Positions 18,211 to 26,689 of a stretch of 64,000 nt of DNA are shown piece by piece. Made by a program: the position numbers and the translations under genes. How positions within the stretch are numbered: the stretch's first letter is position 1; every line of letters begins with the position of its first letter. Origin of the DNA: CALKJP01 sp046299555 (GTDB lineage Bacteria; Bacteroidota; Bacteroidia; JACCXN01); assembly GCA_046299555.1 (NCBI GenBank), contig JBKBHS010000001.1, positions 1,633,303 to 1,697,302 on the forward strand, read 5' to 3'. The notes beneath the pieces are model-generated. The model did not search any database. It saw only the letters and a program-made list of their open reading frames with translations, and was not told the DNA's origin.

Positions 18211-18702
18211 TTATCGTTTCATATTATCAAATTGTAATGGAATACCAAAGTCAGTTTGGCGACATAAGGCTATAACAGCCTGTAAGTCGTCAATCTGCTT
18301 TCCGGTAACACGAATTTGATCATCCATAATTTGCGCTTGAACTTTTAAGCCGGAATCTTTTATGGCTTTTACAATTTTTTTTGCTTCTTCTTTTCCTATA
18401 CCTTGACGTATTTTAATATCCTTGCGCAGCATATTTCCCGAAGCATATTGCTCTTTCCCAAAATCAAGACAAAGCGGATCTATTTTTTGTTTGATTAATC
18501 GGCTGCGTAAAATATCTTCAACTGCTGTTAGTCGCATATCAGTTTCTGTAATGATTTGAACGATTAGATTTTTTTTATCTAATTCAATTTGAGTTTTAGA
18601 ATCTCTGAAATCCCAACGGGTAACAATTTCTTTTTTTGCTACGTTTATTGCGTTATCTAAACTTTGAACATCTACTTTGCTTACAATATCAAATGAGGCC
18701 AT
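18211..18702 (-). CDS. yajQ: YajQ-family nucleotide-binding protein
   Basis: 163 residues, matching YajQ from end to end: MASFDIVSKVDVQSLDNAI at the start, RWDFRDSKTQIEL near residue 30, KQIDDLQAVI and the C-terminal FGIPLQFDNMKR. YajQ proteins are cytosolic and some bind cyclic di-GMP and modulate a transcription factor; whether this one does is unknown. It lies 9 bases after the SpoIIE phosphatase gene, so it is probably in the same transcript. Confidence 0.93.
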   Translation of the reverse strand: MASFDIVSKVDVQSLDNAINVAKKEIVTRWDFRDSKTQIELDKKNLIVQIITETDMRLTAVEDILRSRLIKQKIDPLCLDFGKEQYASGNMLRKDIKIRQGIGKEEAKKIVKAIKDSGLKVQAQIMDDQIRVTGKQIDDLQAVIALCRQTDFGIPLQFDNMKR

Positions 18703-18711
18703 AATGATAAT

Positions 18712-20877
18712 TTATTTATAACGGATTCCAATTATACAAATATCATCAACTTGATCCAAATCTCCTTTCCAAGCAACAAATTCTTTTTCTAATTCAATTT
18801 TTTGTTCGTACATACTTAACAATTGTTTACTGTGTAAAAATTCTTTTAAACGTTTGTATTTATATTTTTTCCCTTCCGGTCCGCCAAATTGATCCGCAAA
18901 TCCATCGGTAAACACATATAGCGAATCGCCTTTATTTAAATAAAATGAATGATTGGTAAAAGGTTTATGTTCTATTATATCTACCGCTCCAATAGGTTGT
19001 TTATCACCTTTAATTTCTTCAAACTCAAAAAGTGCATTTTCTTTTTTCCTGAAAATCCAAACAGGATTATTGGCACCGGCAAATTGTGTTAATCCGGTTT
19101 CTAAATCTATTGCTATCATGGCAATATCCATTCCGTCTCTGATATGTTCATTTTCGGAGTTTTTAGCTGATAATGCTTCGGAAACTTTTTGATGCAAATA
19201 ATCTAATGCTTCAGCGGGAGAATTAACACTTTCTTCATTCGTACTCGCTTTAAGTATATTAGAACCAATTATACTCATAAATGCTCCGGGTACTCCATGC
19301 CCCGTACAATCTACTGCGGCAAATACCACTATTGGTTTTAATATTTTTTCTTCATTATTAACTTTAATTAAACTTCTTAATGCCGCAAACCAATAAAAGT
19401 CTCCACTAACTATGTCTTTGGGTTTAAAAAATATAAAGCTGTCTTCAATCAGTTTATTAAAGTTAGATGTATCAGGTAAGATTGCTTCTTGGATGCGTTT
19501 TGCATAACGTATACTATCTGTAATATCCTTGTTTTTTTCTTCTATTAACTCTTTTTGTTTGTTAATTTCCTCGGTACGTTGTTTAACTTGTTTTTCAAGT
19601 TCAATGTTTATATTCTCGGTTATTTTGTTTACTTCTTGTAACTTTTCAAAGGCTAATTTTTGAGCTTTTTCTTTTTCTTGTTGTATTTCTCTAAATTTAT
19701 TAGCCATTGATAATGAAAGAAAAATTACCTCCAATCCGGAGCCGAATTTTAAACCGTTTTCGGTTAAAAATGAATTTGGAATTAAACTTAAATTATTCAC
19801 TATAAAAACTCCAACGCCAATAATTAATAAGGTAAATGCAGTAATAAAGTAGGGACATACATGAAATTTTTTACTTCTTAAAATCCAAATTATAATAAAT
19901 ATACAAAGAGTAGAAAGTAGGCTAAAAACATTAATAATAGGGAAAGTTATTTCATAGGTAGTTTGTGAGGAAATTGTCATTATTACGCATAAAATTCCAA
20001 CTCCAATAAAAAAATTAAATACATAATTAATCTTAGGTAAGCGATTTTTAATATCCAAAAATGTTTTAGTGTACATCATTACAAAAATCAATGCACCACA
20101 TGCGGCTATTAATAGTAATTTATTAGATAGCCAAGTATTAAATGGGAATAGCAATTGATAAGTATATCCATCTAACGAAAATTGTAATAATGCAATATGA
20201 AGCACATAAACTACATAGAAAATAAAAGATTTTTCATTTAAAGCAGCAAAAAAGAATAAATAGATAATTACTACAAAAAATAAAACACCATAGTATATAC
20301 CATTAATAAATTGTTCTTTATAATCGTTTTGACGAAAAGCTTCTTTTTTCCATAATTTAATAGGAAGATTAATAACTTCTCCATCACTTTTAAGTTTTAC
20401 ATAAAAAGTATTTGAAATATTGGGGTAAAGGGTAATTTTAAAAACAGATTTTCGGTGAGGTATATCTCTTTGGTCAAATTCAATTTCATCGCCTGATAAT
20501 TTTATTGAGTAATGGCCAAATTGGTCGGGATGATACAATTGAACAATATTGGTAATTGGACGGGCTATCTCCAAATAATAATTTTCGGGAAATTCTCCCA
20601 GAAAATTAATCTTAAATTTAACCCAATAGGTTTTATTAGTAAAACCAAGATTTAAATTATTACTTGTAATTCTTTTAAATAAGTTACTGTAGGTTCTAAT
20701 TTGATGAAAGTTGTAAACATCGTTTGTATCGCAAAATATATATGAATCAGTAGCTATGTGTAGATAATTTTCGATACTCTCAGGGCTTACAATAATAGTT
20801 TTAATATCTGAAGTGTAGCCTCTGTTAAAAGCAATTAAAAACAGAATAATTGAAAAATATAATTTTTTGATGGACAT
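18712..20877 (-). CDS. 7TM-DISM receptor with SpoIIE-type PP2C phosphatase domain
   Basis: 721 residues. Order: signal peptide (1-22), a periplasmic DISMED2 beta domain (about 30-165, with TYWVKFKINF and YLEIARPITN), seven membrane helices (about 185-390), a coiled coil (about 400-455, EKQVKQRTEEINKQKEL) and a PP2C/SpoIIE domain (about 460-721). The metal-binding motifs DIVSGDFYWF, DCTGHGVPGAFM and FTDGFADQ are intact. It should sense an external ligand and dephosphorylate a cytoplasmic serine/threonine target, often a STAS anti-anti-sigma factor. A STAS protein is encoded at 37120-37482, but a link is only a possibility. Confidence 0.9.
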   Translation of the reverse strand: MSIKKLYFSIILFLIAFNRGYTSDIKTIIVSPESIENYLHIATDSYIFCDTNDVYNFHQIRTYSNLFKRITSNNLNLGFTNKTYWVKFKINFLGEFPENYYLEIARPITNIVQLYHPDQFGHYSIKLSGDEIEFDQRDIPHRKSVFKITLYPNISNTFYVKLKSDGEVINLPIKLWKKEAFRQNDYKEQFINGIYYGVLFFVVIIYLFFFAALNEKSFIFYVVYVLHIALLQFSLDGYTYQLLFPFNTWLSNKLLLIAACGALIFVMMYTKTFLDIKNRLPKINYVFNFFIGVGILCVIMTISSQTTYEITFPIINVFSLLSTLCIFIIIWILRSKKFHVCPYFITAFTLLIIGVGVFIVNNLSLIPNSFLTENGLKFGSGLEVIFLSLSMANKFREIQQEKEKAQKLAFEKLQEVNKITENINIELEKQVKQRTEEINKQKELIEEKNKDITDSIRYAKRIQEAILPDTSNFNKLIEDSFIFFKPKDIVSGDFYWFAALRSLIKVNNEEKILKPIVVFAAVDCTGHGVPGAFMSIIGSNILKASTNEESVNSPAEALDYLHQKVSEALSAKNSENEHIRDGMDIAMIAIDLETGLTQFAGANNPVWIFRKKENALFEFEEIKGDKQPIGAVDIIEHKPFTNHSFYLNKGDSLYVFTDGFADQFGGPEGKKYKYKRLKEFLHSKQLLSMYEQKIELEKEFVAWKGDLDQVDDICIIGIRYK

Positions 20878-20971
20878 AATTTATAAATCGAAAGATAGTA
20901 ATAACTAAGAATTATTTTGATGTTTTAAGAATAATTTAATTCAATTAATAGGTTTTACGAAATTACTTAAG

Positions 20972-20979
20972 TACATTTG
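20972..20979 (+). promoter_or_regulatory. Putative -7 box for the cold-shock gene
   Basis: TACATTTG is an exact TAnnTTTG match 29 bases before the csp start codon; the -33 region has no clear TTG. The leader that would follow is short (about 22 bases) and ends in a run of T before the ATG. Confidence 0.45.
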
Positions 20980-21008
20980 TTAATTATTAATACATTTTTA
21001 TTTTTTTT

Positions 21009-21200
21009 ATGAAAACCGGAACAATTAAATTTTTCAATGAAGCTAAAGGTTTTGGCTTTATTAAAGAAGATGGAACAGGTCGCGAAGTGTTTGTACACAT
21101 AAGCGGATTATCAGAACCTGTAGCTCAAAACGACAAGGTATCTTTTGATGAAACAGAAGGTAGAAAGGGCGTTAATGCAATTAATGTAAAGAAAATATAA
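21009..21200 (+). CDS. Cold-shock domain protein
   Basis: 63 residues, a complete single cold-shock domain. The RNA-binding motifs are both present: KGFGFIKE (RNP1, residues 14-21) and VFVHISGL (RNP2, 28-35). The protein binds single-stranded nucleic acid and acts as an RNA chaperone. The family is often induced by cold, but its members are also constitutive, so the name does not settle the role. It is monocistronic, with its own -7 box and a strong terminator. Confidence 0.95.
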   Translation: MKTGTIKFFNEAKGFGFIKEDGTGREVFVHISGLSEPVAQNDKVSFDETEGRKGVNAINVKKI

Positions 21201-21217
21201 TAAGTACTTACAATTGC

Positions 21218-21250
21218 AAAAAGGCGATACATACATTGTATCGCCTTTTT
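21218..21250. terminator. Intrinsic terminator after csp
   Basis: A 14-bp stem AAAAAGGCGATACA (21218-21231) / TGTATCGCCTTTTT (21237-21250) with a 5-base loop, followed by further T. The A-run on the left side lets it act on the minus strand too, for the convergent ChaN gene. Confidence 0.9.
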
Positions 21251-21276
21251 TGTTTTTAAATCGTTTTATTATAATT

Positions 21277-22149
21277 CTAATGAGTTTTTGTCATACTTTC
21301 TGGTGTGCAAATAATAAAGTTTGCAAGATTGTAATTCTCTTTATACAATTTACTCACATGATCTTGCTCAACAGCTGCAATGGTAATAATTTTTAATTCC
21401 GGTCTTTCTTGTTTTAAATACCAGTAAATACTTTCAAAATTGTTACTGTGGTAAGAACCATTATAATGTATAAACGTATGACCTGGTTTTAAATTTTTTA
21501 ATAAAAAATACGACATTGTTGCATCTTTTAATGCTTGAGCCTTGGGCATATTACTATTGGAATGATCTCCCATCATAGTTAGCATATCTTTATAACATTT
21601 TAAAGTGCTGTCGTATTTAAAGGGTAAGGGGGCCATCCATTGTTTTTCTTCCTCGCTTATTTGCATTAAAGCTGCTTCGCCTTGTTTAAACAATAAACTG
21701 GCGTACTTGCGGGGCACATTGGTAGCTATAAAAGGTAATTGGTGTTTTTTTGCAAATTCAACCAAAGGCTTATAATCATTTGAATAATTGGGCCAAAGTC
21801 TGCATTTCTCTTTAAATTCTTTTTCATCAATTTTTCCTGAAATATAATCACTTAAAACTTGTTGATTGTCGGCTTCAAACATTTCAGCACCAAGAATTAA
21901 TTTCTGATTGTAAAGATTAAAAATATCTTTAGTGAGTTCATATTGCAACCAATGGTTGATTGGATTATTATGATACTCCCCAAATAATATAACATCAGCT
22001 TTAGAGGCTTCATTCAACATTTTTTTATAGGATACAACTTTCCCTTTGGCATCAAATAAGCGATAGGCTACTTTTTCTTTTTCTATTGTAAATGCAGAAA
22101 CAAAGGCTGCAATCAGAATAAGTGCAACTGATTTTAGTGAGATTCTCAT
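21277..22149 (-). CDS. ChaN-family protein (heme-binding/iron-regulated type)
   Basis: 290 residues with a short N-terminal signal sequence (1-21). The ChaN/EreA-like core is clear: DVILFGEYHNNP near residue 52, LILGAEMFEADNQ near 84, PFIATNVPRKYA near 140 and FIHYNGSYHSNNFESI near 228. ChaN proteins are envelope lipoproteins or periplasmic proteins that bind heme; the lipobox Cys is missing here, so a soluble periplasmic form is inferred. The BNR-repeat gene ends 12 bases upstream of its start and is likely co-transcribed. Confidence 0.82.
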   Translation of the reverse strand: MRISLKSVALILIAAFVSAFTIEKEKVAYRLFDAKGKVVSYKKMLNEASKADVILFGEYHNNPINHWLQYELTKDIFNLYNQKLILGAEMFEADNQQVLSDYISGKIDEKEFKEKCRLWPNYSNDYKPLVEFAKKHQLPFIATNVPRKYASLLFKQGEAALMQISEEEKQWMAPLPFKYDSTLKCYKDMLTMMGDHSNSNMPKAQALKDATMSYFLLKNLKPGHTFIHYNGSYHSNNFESIYWYLKQERPELKIITIAAVEQDHVSKLYKENYNLANFIICTPESMTKTH

Positions 22150-22161
22150 AAAAGAAAAGGA

Positions 22162-23205
22162 TTATTTTTTTAAAACTTGTTCTGGGGCTTCCAAGTCAAA
22201 ACGGATAAGTGTTTTTCTAGAACCTCCTAACAAAAATGAAGTATCTGAGATTTTTTCTACCTCATATAAATTGTAATCTGCAGTAGAATGCATTTCCTGC
22301 CAGTTTGTATTATTGGTTGATTTTATTCTATATACTATCCAGCCTTTACTACAAGAAGCAATATCTATTTCAGGAGTACTTACTATATCCCAAACGAAAT
22401 AGGTTGTGGTGTGTTTTATATATTCATTACCATTAATTTCATAAATAGCACCTTTACCGCCATTATTAGAATAATTTCCTCCACTAATCATTATTTTACC
22501 ATCGCTAGTAATATATAGTGCATGAAATAAATCTTTTTTTTCACTCTTTAAAATGGTTTTCCAAGTTTTACCTTCATTAGAAGAGGAAAGTAGTTTGGAA
22601 CCAAAAGGAGAATAAACAATAGCATACAGCTTTTCATCAGCTGGATTGAATTTTACATCCCAAACCATTTTACTAAATCTACTATAAATTTTTTCCCAAT
22701 TTTTACCTCCATCAGTTGATTTTAAGATAAACCCATGAGGAACTGCAGCTTGTCCGCAAGCAATTTTTGAATGACCACCATTAATATACAAGTTTCCATT
22801 TTTGTCGGAACAAGTATTATATAAAGCTTTATTTTCAAACCTTGACAAAAAGGTTTCATTCCATGTATTATCATTGGTATTTAGCGTATATATTCTTCCT
22901 TTATCACCAATTACCATAATGAGCGAATCATTAATTCTAATAGATTTTAATAGGTTTGCTGAATTGCTATTTTCTTTTAGTAATTGCATGTTTCCATCTT
23001 TGTTACATGCAGAAATAACCCCATTTTTACCTGCTAGGATAAATTGATTTTCATTTAAGGGATATATGTCATAAAATGAAGTAGAAGGAATATTTGCCGT
23101 ATTAAAACGTTTTATATGTTGTGCAACTATAGTTGAGTTTGCAAAACAAATAAGTGCCAGTATATAAAATGCTTTAGGCATACTTTTCAAGATGGTTTCA
23201 AACAT
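22162..23205 (-). CDS. Secreted beta-propeller protein with BNR/Asp-box repeats
   Basis: 347 residues from the first ATG; the ATG 8 codons in (23181) would give a more normal signal peptide (MPKAFYILALICFANS, ending VAQ) and may be the true start. The Asp-box motif appears at least twice (STDGGKNWEK, SSNEGKTWKT), and several LYINGG/ITSDGKIMISGG-like blades suggest a six- or seven-bladed YCF48-type propeller. Exported, function unknown. It lies just upstream of the ChaN gene and is divergent from the his operon. Confidence 0.7.
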   Translation of the reverse strand: MFETILKSMPKAFYILALICFANSTIVAQHIKRFNTANIPSTSFYDIYPLNENQFILAGKNGVISACNKDGNMQLLKENSNSANLLKSIRINDSLIMVIGDKGRIYTLNTNDNTWNETFLSRFENKALYNTCSDKNGNLYINGGHSKIACGQAAVPHGFILKSTDGGKNWEKIYSRFSKMVWDVKFNPADEKLYAIVYSPFGSKLLSSSNEGKTWKTILKSEKKDLFHALYITSDGKIMISGGNYSNNGGKGAIYEINGNEYIKHTTTYFVWDIVSTPEIDIASCSKGWIVYRIKSTNNTNWQEMHSTADYNLYEVEKISDTSFLLGGSRKTLIRFDLEAPEQVLKK

Positions 23206-23316
23206 ACTAATTATTGCCCAAATATTAAAATCTTTATTGTACTCTATTATGGAAGCAATTAGCTGATTTTTTATTTATGAAAATGAATTATTACTAAAAT
23301 TCATTAATATAAAATT

Positions 23317-23345
23317 TTGACATTTTTATTTAATTAATACATTTG
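23317..23345 (+). promoter_or_regulatory. his operon promoter
   Basis: TTG at 23317-23319, an 18-base spacer and TACATTTG at 23338-23345: both boxes match the Bacteroidota consensus. Transcription would start near 23352, just before the leader-peptide ATG at 23356. Confidence 0.75.
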
Positions 23346-23355
23346 CAGTGTAAAC

Positions 23356-23406
23356 ATGAATTATACTTTAAATATACATCACCATAGTACACTTACCCTG
23401 AGGTAA
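23356..23406 (+). CDS. hisL: his leader peptide
   Basis: A 16-codon frame encoding MNYTLNIHHHSTLTLR, with three consecutive His codons (CAT CAC CAT, 23377-23385) placed just before the hairpin region. The stop TAA (23404-23406) lies within segment 2 of the attenuator. Translation is a sensor of charged histidyl-tRNA in other his leaders, and the layout here fits that exactly. Too short for ordinary gene prediction. Confidence 0.8.
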   Translation: MNYTLNIHHHSTLTLR

Positions 23407-23465
23407 GCTGAAAAGCTATTGTGAATAAATATAGACTGGCTTACCTAATAGGTAAGCCTTTTTTT
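23392..23465 (+). promoter_or_regulatory. his operon transcription attenuator
   Basis: Four segments are visible. 1: CTTACC (23392-23397). 2: GGTAAGC (23402-23408). 3: GGCTTACC (23438-23445). 4: GGTAAGCC (23451-23458), followed by seven T. Pairing 3:4 makes an 8-bp terminator with a 5-base loop. Pairing 2:3 gives a 7-bp perfect antiterminator. Pairing 1:2 is a 6-bp hairpin that frees 3 for 4. A ribosome stalled on the His codons would cover segment 1 and favour 2:3, so transcription continues into hisG when histidine is short. Confidence 0.82.
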
Positions 23466-23480
23466 ATTATAAATGCATAT

Positions 23481-24338
23481 ATGGAAAAATTAAAAATTGC
23501 AATTCAAAAATCAGGACGATTAAATGAAGATTCCATTAAGCTTTTAAAAGAGTGCGGAATCAATTTAAGTAATGGTGTTAATAAGCTAAAAACGGAAGCT
23601 TCAAATTTCCCTATGGAAGTGTTTTTTTTACGCGATGATGATATTCCACAGTATGTTGAAGATGGTGTGGCTGATATAGGAATAGTGGGAGAAAATGTAT
23701 TTCTCGAAAAAAACAAAAAAGTTAAAATAATAGATCGCTTAGGTTTTGCTAAATGTCGCTTATCCATTGCGATTCCTAAAAATGAAACATATAATTCTAT
23801 TAAAGATTTAGAAGGAAAAAGAATAGCAACAAGTTATTCGGTAATACTTTCTGACTTTTTAAAGAAACATAAGGTGATTGCCGAAATACATGACATAAGT
23901 GGTTCGGTAGAAATTGCTCCCGGAATTGGTCTTGCTGATGCAATTTGCGACTTAGTAAGTTCCGGAAGTACTTTGTTTATGAACGGATTAAAAGAGGTAG
24001 AAGTAATTTTAAAATCTGAAGCGGTACTTATTGGAAATGCTATCATTTCTTCAGAAAAGAAAAATATACTGAACAAGCTTTTATTTAGAATAAAAGCCGT
24101 AAGAAATGCAAAAAATAACAAGTATATTTTATTAAATGCTCCAAATGAAAAACTGGATGAAATTTGCAAAATACTACCCGGCATGAAAAGCCCTACTATA
24201 TTGCCATTAGCTGAAAAAGGATGGAGTTCGGTGCATTCGGTTGTAAATGAAGACGATTTTTGGGAAATAATCGAAAACCTGAAAGCCAATGGGGCACAGG
24301 GAATTTTAGTAGTTCCAATTGAAAAAATGATTGTTTAA
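23481..24338 (+). CDS. hisG: ATP phosphoribosyltransferase, long form
   Basis: 285 residues from ATG 23481 (MEKLKIAIQKSGRL); an in-frame GTG 60 bases earlier falls inside the attenuator and is rejected. It starts histidine synthesis by joining ATP and PRPP. The catalytic domain has DDDIPQYVEDGVADIGIVG and the PRPP-binding loop EIAPGIGLADAICDLVSSGSTL split at about residues 150-172. About 70 C-terminal residues (from near 212) form the ACT-like domain through which histidine inhibits long-form HisG, so no HisZ is needed. First gene of the attenuator-controlled operon. Confidence 0.95.
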   Translation: MEKLKIAIQKSGRLNEDSIKLLKECGINLSNGVNKLKTEASNFPMEVFFLRDDDIPQYVEDGVADIGIVGENVFLEKNKKVKIIDRLGFAKCRLSIAIPKNETYNSIKDLEGKRIATSYSVILSDFLKKHKVIAEIHDISGSVEIAPGIGLADAICDLVSSGSTLFMNGLKEVEVILKSEAVLIGNAIISSEKKNILNKLLFRIKAVRNAKNNKYILLNAPNEKLDEICKILPGMKSPTILPLAEKGWSSVHSVVNEDDFWEIIENLKANGAQGILVVPIEKMIV

Positions 24339-24349
24339 ACTTAGATTAT

Positions 24350-25657
24350 ATGCAAGTAATTATTAATCCTGATAAAAAATCCTGGAAAGAAATTTTAAAG
24401 CGCCCGGTAATTGATACTACTTCGCTTGAAACAACTGTAAGAGGTATTTTAAATAATGTGAAACAATATGGAGATAAAGCACTAATTAAATATACTGAGC
24501 AATTTGATAAGGTTAAATTAACTTCTTTAAAAGTAAGTGCTGAAGAAATTGAAATGGCTTGTAATGGCTTGGATGAAGCATTAAAATTATCGATTGAAAA
24601 AGCTAAACGAAATATTGAAAAATTTCATTTACCTCAAATTCAAAAAGCAGAAATAATTGAAACCACACAAGGTGTAAAATGCTGGCGCAAAAGTGTAGGA
24701 ATTGAAAAAGTTGGATTTTATATACCGGGAGGTTCAGCACCACTTTTTTCTACTATCTTAATGCTTGCGGTTCCTGCAAAAATTGCCGAATGCAAGGAAA
24801 TTATTTTATGTACGCCTCCTCAAAAAGATGGATCTATTCATCCTGCCATTTTATTTACGGCTCATTTGGTAGGTATTACCCAAATTTATAAAGTTGGCGG
24901 AGTACAAGCTATTGCTGCAATGACTTATGGAACTGAAACTATACCACAGGTTTACAAAATTTTTGGTCCGGGAAATCAATATGTAACGTGTGCTAAGCAA
25001 TTGGTGAGTAATGAAGGTGTAGCGATTGACATGCCTGCCGGGCCATCAGAAGTGGCCATATTAGCTGACAATTCATGTGTTCCTCAATTTGTGGCTGCCG
25101 ATTTGTTATCTCAGGCAGAACATGGACCTGACAGTCAGGTATTATTGGTAGCGCTTAATGAAGAGATAGTAACATCTGTAAAAGAAGAAGTAGAAAAGCA
25201 ATTAGCTCTTTTGCCTCGAAAAGAAATTGCTCAAAAAGCTCTTGAAAATAGCAAAGCTATTGTAATTAGCGATTATAATGTAGCTATGGAATTATTAAAC
25301 GAATATGCACCTGAGCATTTAATAATGGCTTGTGAGCATACGGATGTTTTGCTTGATAAAGTAGTGAATGCAGGTTCTGTTTTTGTTGGTAATTATGCGC
25401 CTGAAAGCCTTGGAGATTATGCTTCAGGGACTAATCATACGCTCCCTACCAATGGATATGCCCGAATGTATAGCGGAGTTTCGGTAGATAGTTTTGTAAA
25501 GAAAATTACCTTTCAGCAGGTAGATGCAAAAGGTATAAAATTACTTGGAAACGTAGTGGAAATTATGGCAGAGGCAGAAGGTTTACACGCACATAAAAAT
25601 GCAGTAAGTGTTCGATTAGACTATATTAAAAATAATCGTTTAAACATTGAAGAATGA
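24350..25657 (+). CDS. hisD: Histidinol dehydrogenase
   Basis: 435 residues, normal HisD length. Characteristic segments are VGFYIPGGSAPLFSTILM near 121, GGVQAIAAMTYGTETIP near 183, IFGPGNQYV near 206 and the zinc/catalytic region LLSQAEHGPDSQ near 258 and EYAPEHL near 322. It oxidises histidinol to histidine in two NAD-dependent steps, with zinc. It lies 11 bases after hisG and overlaps hisC by ATGA. Confidence 0.96.
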   Translation: MQVIINPDKKSWKEILKRPVIDTTSLETTVRGILNNVKQYGDKALIKYTEQFDKVKLTSLKVSAEEIEMACNGLDEALKLSIEKAKRNIEKFHLPQIQKAEIIETTQGVKCWRKSVGIEKVGFYIPGGSAPLFSTILMLAVPAKIAECKEIILCTPPQKDGSIHPAILFTAHLVGITQIYKVGGVQAIAAMTYGTETIPQVYKIFGPGNQYVTCAKQLVSNEGVAIDMPAGPSEVAILADNSCVPQFVAADLLSQAEHGPDSQVLLVALNEEIVTSVKEEVEKQLALLPRKEIAQKALENSKAIVISDYNVAMELLNEYAPEHLIMACEHTDVLLDKVVNAGSVFVGNYAPESLGDYASGTNHTLPTNGYARMYSGVSVDSFVKKITFQQVDAKGIKLLGNVVEIMAEAEGLHAHKNAVSVRLDYIKNNRLNIEE

Positions 25658-26688
25658 ATCTTGAAAAATTAGTCAGAAAAAATATTTGGTCGCTAAAGCC
25701 ATATTCTTCTGCAAGAGATGAATTTAAAGGCGAAGCTGAAGTTTATTTAGATGCCAATGAAAGCCCTTTTAATACCGGTTTAAATCGTTATCCTGACCCC
25801 TATCAATGGAAATTGAAAGAAGTACTTTCCAAAGAAAAAAATGTCCCCGTAAAAAATATTTTGTTAGGCAATGGTAGTGATGAAGTAATTGACTTGTTGT
25901 ATAGAACCTTTTGCAATCCGGGAATTGATAATGTTATAATTTGTCCGCCAACTTACGGAATGTATGAGGTATCAGCCAATATAAATGATATTGATGTCAA
26001 AAAGGTAAATCTTAATCATGATTTTCAGTTAAATGTATCTGCTATTATAGATGCTATTGACCAAGAGAAAACCAAGTTGATTTTTATTTGTTCTCCCAAC
26101 AATCCAACGGCAAATAGTATTTATAAAAACGATGTTTTAACATTAATTGAAAAATTTAATGGAATAGTGGTGGTGGATGAAGCTTATATTGACTTTACTT
26201 CAGAGAAAAGTTTTACGGAATATTTAGATAAATATCCCAATCTGGTTGTTATGCAAACACTTTCAAAAGCATGGGGATTGGCTGCAATTCGCTTAGGAAT
26301 TTTATTTGCGCAGAAGGAAATAATTAACATCATGAACAAAGTTAAACCTCCCTATAATGTGAATGAACTTACACAAAAGGCAGCTATTGAAGCTCTAAGT
26401 AATAAGCAGCAAAAAGAACAGTGGGTAAAAGAAATTTTAGCAGAAAGAAATAATCTTGAAAAACAATTAGCTGAACTGAGTTGTGTAGAAAAGTTGTATC
26501 CAAGCGATGCTAATTTTATATTAGCTAAAGTAACAGATGCTAAAGGTATTTATAACTATTTGGTTGAAAGAAAAATTATAGTACGTGACAGAAGCAATGT
26601 AAGCCTATGCGAAAATTGCTTACGCATTACCGTTGGAACTAAACAAGAAAATGAAAAATTAATAGCTGCATTAAAATCATATTTATAA
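25654..26688 (+). CDS. hisC: Histidinol-phosphate aminotransferase
   Basis: 344 residues, a class I/II PLP enzyme. Seen are the LGNGSDEVIDLLYRTF stretch, SPNNPTANSIY near 148, the DEAYIDF motif near 175 and the PLP lysine in TLSKAWGLAAIRLG near 203. It makes histidinol phosphate from imidazole-acetol phosphate with glutamate as donor. Coupled to hisD by an ATGA overlap, and one base separates it from hisB. Confidence 0.94.
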   Translation: MNLEKLVRKNIWSLKPYSSARDEFKGEAEVYLDANESPFNTGLNRYPDPYQWKLKEVLSKEKNVPVKNILLGNGSDEVIDLLYRTFCNPGIDNVIICPPTYGMYEVSANINDIDVKKVNLNHDFQLNVSAIIDAIDQEKTKLIFICSPNNPTANSIYKNDVLTLIEKFNGIVVVDEAYIDFTSEKSFTEYLDKYPNLVVMQTLSKAWGLAAIRLGILFAQKEIINIMNKVKPPYNVNELTQKAAIEALSNKQQKEQWVKEILAERNNLEKQLAELSCVEKLYPSDANFILAKVTDAKGIYNYLVERKIIVRDRSNVSLCENCLRITVGTKQENEKLIAALKSYL

Positions 26689-26689
26689 A

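Noticed and set aside
23834..24289. Long minus-strand frame inside hisG
   Set aside because: It is antisense to an intact, well-conserved enzyme gene and shows no domain of its own.
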